From Lycium barbarum (lineage: Eukaryota > Streptophyta > Magnoliopsida > Solanales > Solanaceae): 64,000 nucleotides of DNA. The stretch lies in assembly GCF_019175385.1 (NCBI RefSeq), contig NC_083339.1, positions 33,943,637-34,007,636 on the forward strand. The letters run 5' to 3'. Shown piece by piece: positions 22,105-32,956 of the stretch (position 1 is its first letter; every line of letters begins with the position of its first letter). The notes beneath the pieces were generated by a model. It saw only the letters and a list, made by a program, of their open reading frames with translations, did no database searches and was not told the DNA's origin. The position numbers and the translations under genes are program-made.

Positions 22105-23664
22105 ATGCCGACTAATTTGAAATTCTACATGGTCCTCGAGGTTCCCGCTATGCTAGAAATTTGGGAGCATTGGTTGAGTGAAGAACAACGAAAGACAGTC
22201 ACGAACTTTTTGGGACACCTGCCTTAGTTGATGACTATGAAGGGTTGTAAAGGACTAATCGAGGTAGTTGCTGGGTATTGGGACTGCGTTAGAATGGTGT
22301 TTAGGTTTGGAGACATAGATATGACCCTAACTTTGGAGGAACTCCGAGAATGCATAGACAATGTTAGAACCTGTCTGAGAAGGATGAAATAACCCGACCA
22401 TAACCTCTTAATCCCAAATCCTAAAATTATTATCCTCATCCCATGCCAATTGGATCTTCGGTCAAACCGTAGCCTTTAGGGATTTGTACAACCGATTTGG
22501 GACCAAAAGTGGATACATGGAGTATTTGATGGAATTTCGAACATTTGCTGATTTCGAAGCTACCCAACCTTTAGCCTTTCCCATATGATTATTAGGACTC
22601 ATGGTATTTCCCAAAGATAGACACCAAGCCATAGATACCCGCATCATTTCCGTCACCCATGCTATCTTTTATGGCATAACCACAAATAAAGAAACCAAAT
22701 ACTTTGACTTGGTCCCCATCATCCTTGTCGATATATTCCGAGCCTTAAGCCTATGCCAAAACCACTACAAGTACTTCCAAGGGTGCAACTTACTGTTACA
22801 ATGGTGTATCATCAAATACTTGAACAAATCCGAGGGTCCCCAATATCTAAGCGACCAAAATAGGAAGGATAGACTCGTATCCCACTATCCAAAATTTGGG
22901 TATCATACCAAGTAGAGTTGGGCCTTCATTTTCTCAAGGCTTAAATAAGACAACGTACAATGGATGTTCCCCGACTTCATATCTACCCAGGTTGTAGTTA
23001 GCGGTACAAAATGCCCATTCTTGCCATTTATGGGGGTCCAAGGGATCCGCCTCTATGTACCTGCCAGGGTCTTGAGGCAGTTTAGTAGAACACAAGTAAT
23101 ACCACAAGTCTGGAACACGGGAGATTATATGATAGACTATAAGGAGGATAAGATTCAAAACTCTAGGGATATCGTCCGAGAGTGGAATAGTCTCATAACT
23201 TGGAGTCTCGAGACTTTGGCTCATGATAGGTTTAACCTTGGGTGTGACGAGGACTACAAGGATTGGTTAAGGGCACATTTGCAAAGCACCCTCCCCCTAG
23301 ACCCAACCTATATCACTGTGTCCAAGACAAATCTTCCAAGGCTGAAATTGAGGCCCGTTTGACTCAAAGATGAGAGCCGATGATAGGGATACCAAATATT
23401 TTGGATAAGATCGAACATGATCAAGCCATCGTAGCTAGCCTAACACATGAGTTGGGTTTCATACAATAATGCTTGGAGGATCTCGATGATCGAATGCAGA
23501 AAGCAATGGATGAGACTGCACCCATGACATTCACAGAGAAGGGATTCTGGATGGATATTTTGTTGAGATCGACTCACCTCCGAATCCAAGCCGCCCTTCG
23601 AAGGGCCAAGAAGGCTAGAACCGAGAGAGTCTCATCATCTACCACTGGAGGCCACTTCTATTGA
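22105..23664 (+). pseudogene. Ogre-type ORF1 (upstream of gag), decayed
   Basis: The ORF opens MPTNLKFYMVLEVPAML at 22105 and continues in pieces: LTLEELRECIDNVRTCL, MVFPKDRHQAIDTRII, LVDIFRALSLCQNHY, FQGCNLLLQWCIIKY, GVQGIRLYVPARVLRQF, VREWNSLITWSLETLAHDRF, then a charged C-terminal part ending near 23664. The order and words match a protein often annotated in Solanaceae genomes as an uncharacterised DUF7745-type protein; that match is from memory. Several frameshifts and stops break it. Its function in Ogre elements is not known. Confidence 0.65.
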
Positions 23665-23990
23665 TTTTACTTTATGCTTTATCATCTTTTGTAACCCCTT
23701 TTGGGAAAATTATTATTAATGAAAACTATGGTTTATGGGGGCAATGATTTAATGCAAACAGAACATTTATGTTTCAAATCGATTAGGATGACTTCGGTTT
23801 AAAGAACACAAGTAGTATAATTGATTACGTGATTATGTGATTATATGCTTCATGTATTCCATACTATATGGTTGATTGATTCTATGTTCCGACCACTACC
23901 CCAAAGTAAAATGAAGAAACACCAAATAGCCAAAATAGCCATACACTACGACTAACCATTTACACCTTCCCCAAAGGTTGACTTGCTGTC
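23665..23990 (+). other. Spacer between ORF1 and first gag-like ORF
   Basis: AT-rich; no feature seen. Confidence 0.5.
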
Positions 23991-24896
23991 ATGGACGTCC
24001 AAGGAAATCAACTCGAAACTACCTCTATTTTAAAGGAGGAAAATAAGGAATCTCTTCAAAGGAAGATCCATAGGCTAGAAGGGAAGATCAACTTGGTCAA
24101 AGCAATGATGAAAGAGGCCGACCAGATTTTGGACTGGGCTGGGATTCTGCCAAAAGAGCCTATTAAGCTAAATCTCTATCGTGAGAGCCTCTCAGACGAG
24201 GTCAAAGGAAAGATACAAGGCCACATACCCCTGTTGGACAAATCTGAGGCACCCAAGCAAGAGACTGAGGATCCCAAGGAAGAATTCAAACCTTATGAGC
24301 AAGAACAAAGCTGGCTATCCAAAGAGGCCGCCACTCCTACATCTGCGGTCAAAATCGCTAATCATGAGATATCTCAAGGATTCACCCGTCCACTGTCACT
24401 ATCTTGGTGGGAAATCGCCCTCAAAGCCCGTGTGTTCCCCTACAGGGTCACACCAAAGCATGTACGATGCGAAGAAATCTATGAGAAAATGAAGGTTGCA
24501 GGGGCCACATGCCTTAGTCATAAGAGGCTGCCACCTTGCGCTCCAATCTATGAGTACAAAAGGTGCCCATATCATAAGAACCAACCGGGCCACACTGCCG
24601 ATGAATGCGTGGCCCTCGGGAGAAGGATCACAAGGTTGATCGACAACAACAAGATCAGCAATTTATGTGGGCCGCATTCCTTGTTGGTCCATGACATGGT
24701 CATTCCAAATGTCAGAATCACTCTAAGCACTCACATTTGGCGATATGACTTCACCATCTTCAAGGACTCATACTCAAGCATCTTTCAAACACTAGAAAGC
24801 ATTGGAAAGATCCGTCCGATCGAGGCCGCTTGGAAATCCTCGCCCATCGGACTAAGCCAAAGAAAGATCTGCTTGTTCCATTCTGGGGGTACCTAG
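23991..24896 (+). pseudogene. Gag-like ORF with CHHC knuckle (Ogre-like element)
   Basis: A 301-residue open frame. The N-terminal third is charged and probably helical (LKEENKESLQRKIHRLEGKI). Near residue 196 there is a zinc-knuckle-like CPYHKNQPGHTADEC (C-X2-H-X6-H-X4-C) followed by ITRLIDNNKI, the layout of Tat-lineage gag proteins. A second similar motif occurs in the next ORF (near 26690), so this may be the ORF1 C terminus or a duplicated gag part. No intact partner is present to decide. Confidence 0.6.
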
Positions 24897-25592
24897 GCAC
24901 GACATTGAAGAATGTGAAGCCTTCAAGTTCGAATTAGAGCATTTGGTCCACACTACGAAGATCTGGGTAGTACTCCCTCCTCGTTACTAAGAAGTAAGGT
25001 CTTCGGCTAAACGCGCAGTTGTGAGGATAAACAACTCGCTTCAATCTCAAGGAGAGGCCATCTTTTGGGTAGATTTAGGTATCCTATTTTGAAAATCCAA
25101 ATGTCCTCCTATTTATATGTAAAAGAAACTACGTCTGACTTGATGTCCCGAGAAGGGATACGTTGTAAGCCCTTATCAGGCCTGGTCCGGGAAAGCTTTT
25201 GGGTAGAACAAAATTAGGAGGTATTTTATGTAAACCGAACTACGAAATGGCCTGATTTCCCAAGGAGGGATACATAGGCAGTCTACGTAAGACTCGGTCC
25301 CTATATTATATAAAATATATGCTCCCCATTTAAAAGAAGGCATCTAAAGCAAGTCAACCATAGAATCCCGACATCAAAATCTACAATCAACTCAAAATGC
25401 AAAAATACCAAAACCTCGGAACGAAGGAACAATTAAACATTTGGATTGAATACATGAATATTTTGTGCCTTATGTGTTTATTTGCAAAACTACGTGTGAT
25501 ATCTTTCCTTGCTTATTATTGCCTAACATACTAACATTGTTTGCCTTTGATTTTTTCTTCTCTTATAGAAAGGGGTTGATCCGTGTCATGTC
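24897..25592 (+). other. Non-coding spacer with two related direct repeats
   Basis: Two copies of a similar element, AACTACG .. CTGA(C/T)TT .. GAGAAGGGATACG and its variant, lie at 25126-25170 and 25236-25300. The rest has no coding signal. Confidence 0.55.
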
Positions 25593-26860
25593 ATGCTATC
25601 CTACTTCACTAGATCCAAAGCCACAATAGCATCCTGTACCGAACAAAACAAAGGCAAAGAGAAGATGACTGGTAATCCGAAAAACGAACACAACGGAAAT
25701 GAACTCGTCATCGGGGATTCAACATCCCTAGACCCAAAAGTAGCATCATATTTTGAGGATATGATCATGCTGCTCGAGAAAGTCACGAGACCGAAAATGG
25801 CCAGTGCGGCCAAAGAAACACCTGTTGAGGAGAGAAGACCTCCTCCGCCTTTTCTATCTCCGAGTTCCTCACTGCCTGACTATTTCCGTACCTACCCTGT
25901 TGGCACTATGCCATTCATTCAAAACCCGCGCACTGTTGAACCACCACACATTGGTACGTCATACCATACCCCACCACCTCTCAACACTACCCAAATACTG
26001 GGAACTACTCACTCTGTGCCATCATACCAGGCACCCCAACCCTGCTTCGGTCATACCATTTCTATGGCCGAATGTTATCCATGGCCGGAAGGCAATTCTC
26101 TGAGTTAGTAAAAATAGGAGAGGCCATAGAGGATGGTCTCAAAACTGGAAGAATCATCGGTGTGGCTAATATAGCCATAAGTCAAAACACTATAGGGCCC
26201 GCTAGGAAGAAAAAGGAGGACGTGGACAATGTCTCCCACAAACCTAGCCCAAAGCCCAAAAAGCTAGAGGGTCCACATTCTCCCCTCGAAGTCTATCAAT
26301 CAACACCACCCAATTACCATATAGCCCTGTGCCCGTCTTTTACACAAAACCCAATTTCCAAACACCGCCACCAAATTACCAAGCTCCACTGACAAATTTC
26401 CAAACACCTCCACTTAATTACAAAGCTTCACAGCAAAAATACCAAGTTCCCACACCTATTTACCAAGCCCCGCAAAATAGCCAACCAGCAACTACCAAAA
26501 CCAATCACCTCCAAATACATACAATTTTCCACGTCCTAACTTTGAGAAGAATCCTCCTCGAGTTTTCACTTCACCGATGGAAACACAAACCAAACTGTTC
26601 AAAAGATTAAGTGTTGCTGGCCTAATCCAAACAGTCCCACCAAAGGTTGTCAATCCCGGAAATTGATTCTTCAAACCTGATCAAACATCTGCTTACCATT
26701 CTGGTGGGAATGGACATAGTACTGAAGACTGTATCAATTTGAAGCATAAAATAGAACATTTGATGACAAAAGAGAGATCACTCTCTACACCGCTCCACCA
26801 AATGTGAATACCAATCCGCTGCCTAATCATGGCAACAATACTTTTCACATGATCGAAAGA
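25593..26860 (+). pseudogene. Gag of Ogre-like element
   Basis: The open part 25593-26108 is Pro-rich (PPPPFLSPSSSLPDYF). A frame change leads to FSELVKIGEAIEDGLKTGRI, a segment typical of Tat gag, then to tandem N-Y-Q-A-P/T-P-type repeats (about 26300-26480). The end carries YHSGGNGHSTEDC followed by LKHKIEHLM, a knuckle whose first Cys is not visible. It would be the capsid and nucleocapsid protein. Frameshifts and stops make it inactive. Confidence 0.65.
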
Positions 26861-26868
26861 GACGAAGA

Positions 26869-27438
26869 TTGAGCTGTATGCAGGCCATTGGATCAAGACC
26901 CTATAAAAACACTAGAGCAAACAGTGGCCTCACTCACAATTCAAGAGCGCCCACAATTCAAGGTATTAATCCCAACACCAATCATAACGCTAGTATCCCA
27001 AGAGATGATGTTAGCTCCGAGAAAAGAATTTGTTGTCTAAGTGGCAATTGCCCATGGAATGACTCGATCAGGGAGATGTTATACCCCGAAGAATTTGCCC
27101 AAGGATCCCCAAGAAAAGAAGAAAATCCGAGGAGGCCCATCACTGAAAGTGAGGCCGAAGACTTCCGGCGACGAATGCAGCCAAAGGAATACTCCATTTT
27201 GAAGCATCTAAAGAAAATGCCAGCCCAAATATCAGTACTGGCATTGCTACTAAGTTCCCCTCAACACCGTCAAGCTTTGATGAGAGTATTGGACACGAGT
27301 AGCGACAACCTGGCAAACATGGTATTCCATGTCATAGGTGAACATCAAATCTCCTTCACAAAGGGGGAATTGCCCGAAGAAGGCATGACACACACAAAGC
27401 ACTATATGTCACTGTTATGTAATGAGATAAGGTTGTGA
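26869..27438 (+). pseudogene. Gag-protease linker (Ogre-like element)
   Basis: The frame includes ITESEAEDFRRRMQPKEYS and KMPAQISVLALLLSSPQHRQAL, a segment that precedes the protease in Tat elements. It continues to FHVIGEHQISFTKGELPEEG and stops at 27438. The protease starts in another frame, so there is one frameshift at the junction. Confidence 0.7.
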
Positions 27439-27956
27439 CCCGAGTATTGATCGATAATGGAGCTGGTCTCAATATTTGTCCTAATTCTACCCTCAGCCAA
27501 TTGGGGTATGATCTCAGAAAAATCTACCAAAGCCGTACGAATGTTTGGGAATTTTACGGAGGCCAACGTGATCCCATCGGAGAAGTAGACCTCTATGTCC
27601 AAATAGGACTCGCTGAATTCACCACCAAGTTCCAAGTTATGGAAATCGCTGCTAATTACAACCTATTGCTAGGGAGACCCTGGATTCATATGGCTGGAGT
27701 TTTGCCATTATCACTCTATCAAGATTTAAAGTTTATATGGGAAGGATATGAGGTCGTGAACCATGCGGAAGGTAGCATTCATAACTACCCAAACTACTCT
27801 GTACCTGTGATTGAAGAAGCTCCAAAAGGGACAGATTTCCACATGGTGGAACTGGTAGCGGTTGCTCATAAGGAAGACTCTGCACAAACCCCCATGCATG
27901 TGGTCTATAAAATGATCTCATCCACCATGCTCCAAAACGGGTTCAAACTTGGATGA
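27435..27956 (+). pseudogene. Aspartic protease of Ogre-like element
   Basis: The active-site motif VLIDNGAGLNICP is clear (D-N-G-A), with NLLLGRPWIHMAG as the second conserved block. It would process the polyprotein. It is followed by the Tat-typical linker that ends near 28304 before a candidate intron. Confidence 0.85.
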
Positions 27957-28303
27957 GATTTGGGATGAGACCTACATGGCATAGTAGAGCCGATTCCAAT
28001 TCCCCAAGACAACTTTCGTTTTGGTTTAGGGTATGTTCATAATGATGATGAGGCCCTCGAAGCCAACAGAAAGAGGAAGAGTCCTCTGCAGCTACGCAAG
28101 CCAATTCCAAACTTGTACCAGCCATTCCCAGTTCGAATGCCCATGCCTGATAATGGAGACTCTGAGGAAAGGTTATGGATGATATTCCAAGAGCAATATT
28201 TCCTGGTGATATTGGAAGAATGCAATGAGGTGCCCACCATCCGCGATGCCGATCCGGGCGAGCAATTATCCAACTGGACCTCCACCCTGCTCTTGGCTCT
28301 TCG

Positions 28304-28590
28304 GTAAAGATGATGAATTTAAATGTTTTATGAAATCGGAGAGAATTGGTCGAGGACCAATTACTCGCCATTTGCATTTTTAATTATATCGTGATATTAT
28401 AAAAATGGAAATGACTCGATGTTGACCCTAGTTAGGACCACAGTTTGTACATCCCTTTTACTAAATTAATGAAGCCTCGACTTATGAGAAGAAACAACTC
28501 TTTTCTTTACCTACACATATGTTTTATACTAACCTTGATTTTCCTTGTTTTTCAATAAAAATAATAAAACCTTAAATGTCATGACATGTC
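28304..28590 (+). other. Candidate intron between protease and RT
   Basis: The open frame 28113-28307 ends with EQLSNWTSTLLLALR at CGGTAAAG, which looks like a 5' splice site. The next 250-300 bases are AT-rich with T-runs and stops, and coding resumes near 28600. Ogre elements are known to carry an intron between protease and RT. The 3' splice site was not fixed. Confidence 0.45.
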
Positions 28591-28599
28591 GCAAAACGA

Positions 28600-29663
28600 G
28601 TGAGTCAAGTGACACAAACGAAAAAGAATACGAAGAGTACGATGAGGAAACAATGTTACCCGAGGGTCTCTTAAAAGAGGTGGAACAATTCGAGAATGAA
28701 TAGAAAGCCAACCTACATGAAAAAGAAGTGGTCAATCTAGGAGATGAGGAAATGATCAAAGAAACCAGGATAAGCGCACACTTGGAGGCCCCCCAAAAGG
28801 AGGAATTGATAAATCTATTAAGAAAGTATGTGGATATTTTTTCTTGGTAATATGCTGACATGCCTGGGTTGAACAACGAAAAAGTGGCCCACATATTGCC
28901 CATCAATGAAGGCTTTGCACCAGTTAAATAGAAAACCCGACAGTTTAAGCCAGACCTGAGTTTCAGAATCAAGGATGAGATGGAAAAGCAGATCAAGTCT
29001 AGAGTAGTGGAAGTTGCTTTGTACCCAACCTAGTTGGTCAACATTGTGTCAGTACCAAAGAAAGACGGAAAGATACGAATCTGCGTGAACTATTGCGACC
29101 TTAACAGAGCTAGTCCCAAGGACAACCTTCCACTCCAAAACATCCACATACTCATTGACAATTATGTGAAGCACGAGTTACATTCATTTGTGGATTGCTT
29201 CGCAGGATACCATCAAATCTTGATGAGTGAAGAGGATGTAGAAAAAATAGCCTTCATCACTCCGTGGGGAGTGTATCATTATCGAGTGATGTCATTCGGC
29301 CTAAAAAACGTCGATGCCACTTACATGAAGACTATGACCACCATTTTCCACGATATGAGCCACAAAGTATATGTGGACAATGTCATTATTAGGTCAAGAG
29401 AAAGGTCAGAGCATACTACACATTTACGGAAGTTCTTTGACAGACTCCAGAAGTTTAATCTGAAGTTTAACCTGGCCAAGTGTGCAATTGGAGTGCCTGC
29501 CAGAAAACTACTTGGGTTCATAGTTAGTCGGAGAGGCATAGAACTAGACCCATCCAAGATCAAAGCTATCCAAGAGCTACAGCCTCCAAAGACTAAAAAG
29601 GAGGTTATGAGTTTCGTAGGAATGTTGAATTACATTGGTTGGTTCATAGCCCAACCATCGTGA
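28600..29663 (+). pseudogene. Reverse transcriptase of Ogre-like element
   Basis: The segment starts with EELINLLRKYVDIFSW and DMPGL. It shows VSVPKKDGKIRICVNY, FVDCFAGYHQI (motif A Asp kept) and RVMSFGLKNVDATY. Where YVDD is expected it shows YVDNVII, so one catalytic Asp has become Asn. It ends with GIELDPSKIKAIQEL and FVGMLNYIGWF. In-frame stops occur before 29034 (one TGG-to-TAG type). It is inactive. Confidence 0.85.
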
Positions 29664-30200
29664 TTGTAGAACCCATACTCAAATTGCTAAAGAAAGAAGC
29701 ACCAATGGAATGGATAGAAGAGTGTCAGAAAGCATTTGATAATATCAAGAAGTATCTTTCCAACCAGTCTTGGTACCTCCTAGACCTGGGAGTCCATTAT
29801 TGCTATATCTGTCTGTATCAGATAATGCCTTCGGATGTGTGTTAGGACAACATGACGAAATCGGCAAAAAGGAGCGTGCAATCTATTATTTGAGTAAGAA
29901 GTTTACCCCCTGCGAGGCAAGGTACACTTTTTTAGAAAAGACATGTTGTTCTTTAACATGGTAGCCCAAAAACTACCAAAAACTGAGGCACTACTTGTTG
30001 TCATACACCACTCATCTCATATCCAAGATGGATCCACTGAAGTATATCTTCCACCAACCCATGCCTATAGGAAAATTGCCTAATTGGAAAATAGTACTGA
30101 GTGAGTTTGACATTACATACGTAGCACAAAAGGTCATCAAAGGACAAGCATTGGCTGACTTACTGGTGGACAGCCCAGTCGATGAGGGTTCCAAACCGCT
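29664..30200 (+). pseudogene. First RNase H of Ogre-like pol
   Basis: ECQKAFDNIKKYLS leads into LLYLSVSDNAFGCVLGQHD and ERAIYYLSKKF, then KMDPLKYIFHQPMPIGKL. This is the normal RNase H and tether directly after RT. Two frame changes and a stop lie inside. Confidence 0.75.
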
Positions 30201-30909
30201 CCGAACATACTTCCCAGACGAAGAAGTATTGACATTAGAAAAGAATGTAGCCGAGCCCTATCCAGGATGGAGGTTGTTTTACGATGGTGCGATTAACTAC
30301 AAAGGATCGGGAATCAAAGGAGTTTTGATATCAGAAACCGGACAACATTATCCATTGGCCGCAAAACTCAAGTTCTGATGCACCAACATGGCAGAATACG
30401 AAGCATGCATTTTAGGTCTCAGAATGGCTTTGGATATGGACATCCACATATTGTTGGTGATAGGAGATTCAGATTTTTGATTCACCAAGTATAAGGCGAA
30501 TGGGCCACGAAGAATGCCAAGATCTTGCCATATGTAAACCCCACACAAAGGTTGTGCAAAAAGTTCAAGAAGATAGACTTCAAGCATATACCAAGGGCTC
30601 AAAACGAGTTCGTCGATGCTCTTGCTACCATAGCATCCATGATACAGCATCCCGAAAGCAGTCATATTGACCCACTGGAGATAAGTCTAAGGAAGAACAT
30701 GAGTATAGTTCCCATGTGGAGGCGGAGCCCGATGGCAAGCCATTGTATGCTGACATAAATACATACTTAGAAAGAGGGGAGTATCCCGAGAAAACTACAA
30801 GCAATCTGAAGAAAGCCATCCGGAGAATGGCCAATGGGTTCTTCCTAAACAAAAAGATACTCTACAAAAGAACGCCGGATCTTGGATTACTCTGATGCGT
30901 GGATGCCTC
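30201..30909 (+). pseudogene. Second (archaeal-type) RNase H of Ogre-like pol, cut before integrase
   Basis: GWRLFYDGAINYKGSGIKGVLIS and, after a stop, CTNMAEYEACILGLRMAL form a second RNase H with a D and an E active-site residue, as found only in the Tat lineage. The coding trace continues with RTPDLG and a CVDAS-like segment, where the integrase should begin, and is cut at 30910 by an LTR. No integrase is present. Confidence 0.75.
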
Positions 30910-31095
30910 TGTCACGACCCAACCCCGTAGGCCATGACTAGTGTCCGAGCTGGACACTCGTATACACCTGTTAACCACAATCATCTACAGCTAGCATAAC
31001 AAGGATTTATATATAAAGGCAAGACGTTGCCTTAATGCGGTCGCATATATGCATGTCATAGCCACCTGTCTCCTGAGGAGTTACAACTTTCATAT

Positions 31096-31197
<102 letters not shown>

Positions 31198-32694
31198 ACA
31201 CAGGCCGACAAGGCTGCCACTACGAATGGGTACGCCCCAAAAACATAAGTCATGTCTGCATAGCAAACAACAACTATATACAGACCCACACGTATGTCCA
31301 CAGACCTCTAAGAGTAACGACAGTATCATATGACGGGACAGGGCCCCGCCGTACCCTGAACAACCACATACATATATAACAAAAGGGATCTATACCACAA
31401 GCTAGGCTCCGGAACAAAGGAGCACTCCAAAGTAGCTGAATAGATATCCTAGGCTGGCAGATCTCCGAAATGAGCGTCTGTACCTGCGGGCATGAAACGC
31501 AGCCCCCCGAAGAAAGGGGGGGTCAGTACGGAGTATGTACTGAGCATGTAAAGCATGAAATATAGTAAATAGGATCATACTGAGACAAAGAGTGTAGGAC
31601 CCAGTGTAACAACCAGAAAACCATAGGACTTACCTTTGAACATAAATCATAAGTGTCAACATCATATCCATGTCATTATAGAGTTTAATAGTCATAGTTA
31701 AATAATCATTCTGTATATAACATGTATAACGTGTCCCGGCCCTCTAGCGTGGGACTCAGTGAATAATGATCATATGCCATCCTGGCCACCATTCCCATAT
31801 CAACATGTCATCATATCATCATATATATATATATAACGTGTCCCGGCCCTCTAGTGAGGGACTTGGTGAATAATGTAATAAATATACGCATGAAAACGTG
31901 TCCTGGCCCGGGACTCAGTGAAGGGTGTAACGGTAAGCAAGAGCAGAATAGTAAGCAACCACATACATACAAATCATCTTTTGAGACTCAATAGATAAGT
32001 AAACTAATCAGCTCTCAAGTAGCAGGATAATGATCATATTAAGTTCTTTATAAATGTCATTACAAACTATAACAAGGAACATTTCAGAATTCATTTACAG
32101 GTATCGATTTGACATAATATAGCTTGTGAAAGTCTAGTATACCTCTAATTATGCAATTCTTTAAGAGTAGGAATTTCTATACATCATTTATTAGTCAATC
32201 ATATAGTAGGCTCGTGACAATAACATTAAGGAAGGAATAGAATCATAAGTCATGATTGGAATTAGAGAGTAGAATTTCCCCGAGGCCCATATCATGTCTT
32301 ACTTACATCTAGGACATGCCAAAAGAAAGAAGGGATAGGCTTTACATACCTTTAGCGTTTAGTCGTATTATAACTCGTACTCGCTGCCCAATAGTACCTT
32401 ATCCTATATCAAGATACCAAGAGCTACGATTAGTCTACGAGGGAATTCAATACGTATTTTAACGTTAATAATCCCTTTCTGCATTTAGACGACGTTTCGT
32501 TCGCATTCGAACCAACTAATACTACAAACTAATATTGCTAGTCATACTTTCATGTATCAACCCGAGATTATTTAGACATGATTCGAGGGAACTTCGGACA
32601 ACCCGTATATTATTCAAAACAGTCCCTTATCCGCGGCCAAAACAGTACACATAACATTATCGTTTACAATTCGAAATTTTCCAACTTCAACCAT

Positions 32695-32731
<37 letters not shown>
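32695..32731. repeat. (AAC)n microsatellite
   Basis: About twelve AAC units in the truncated LTR. Confidence 0.9.
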
Positions 32732-32956
32732 TTACTTATACGATTATTAGAACTGTTTTAGCATCATTTTAACTCTTACAACAGCCCACAAACCATTTCA
32801 ATTTCAACTTGAATCATTAACTCCATCTTCACTAAACGTCATAACAACAATCAACATTCAAAATACACTAATCTACCCCTTTCATTAAAACAGTCCACGG
32901 TTTGGACTGTTTTTCTACTTCAACATAAATCATTTCTTTTACACCTCAACTCACAT

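Noticed and set aside
28113..28307. Independent small gene
   Set aside because: Its sequence (EQLSNWTST) is the known linker after Tat protease, so it is part of pol.
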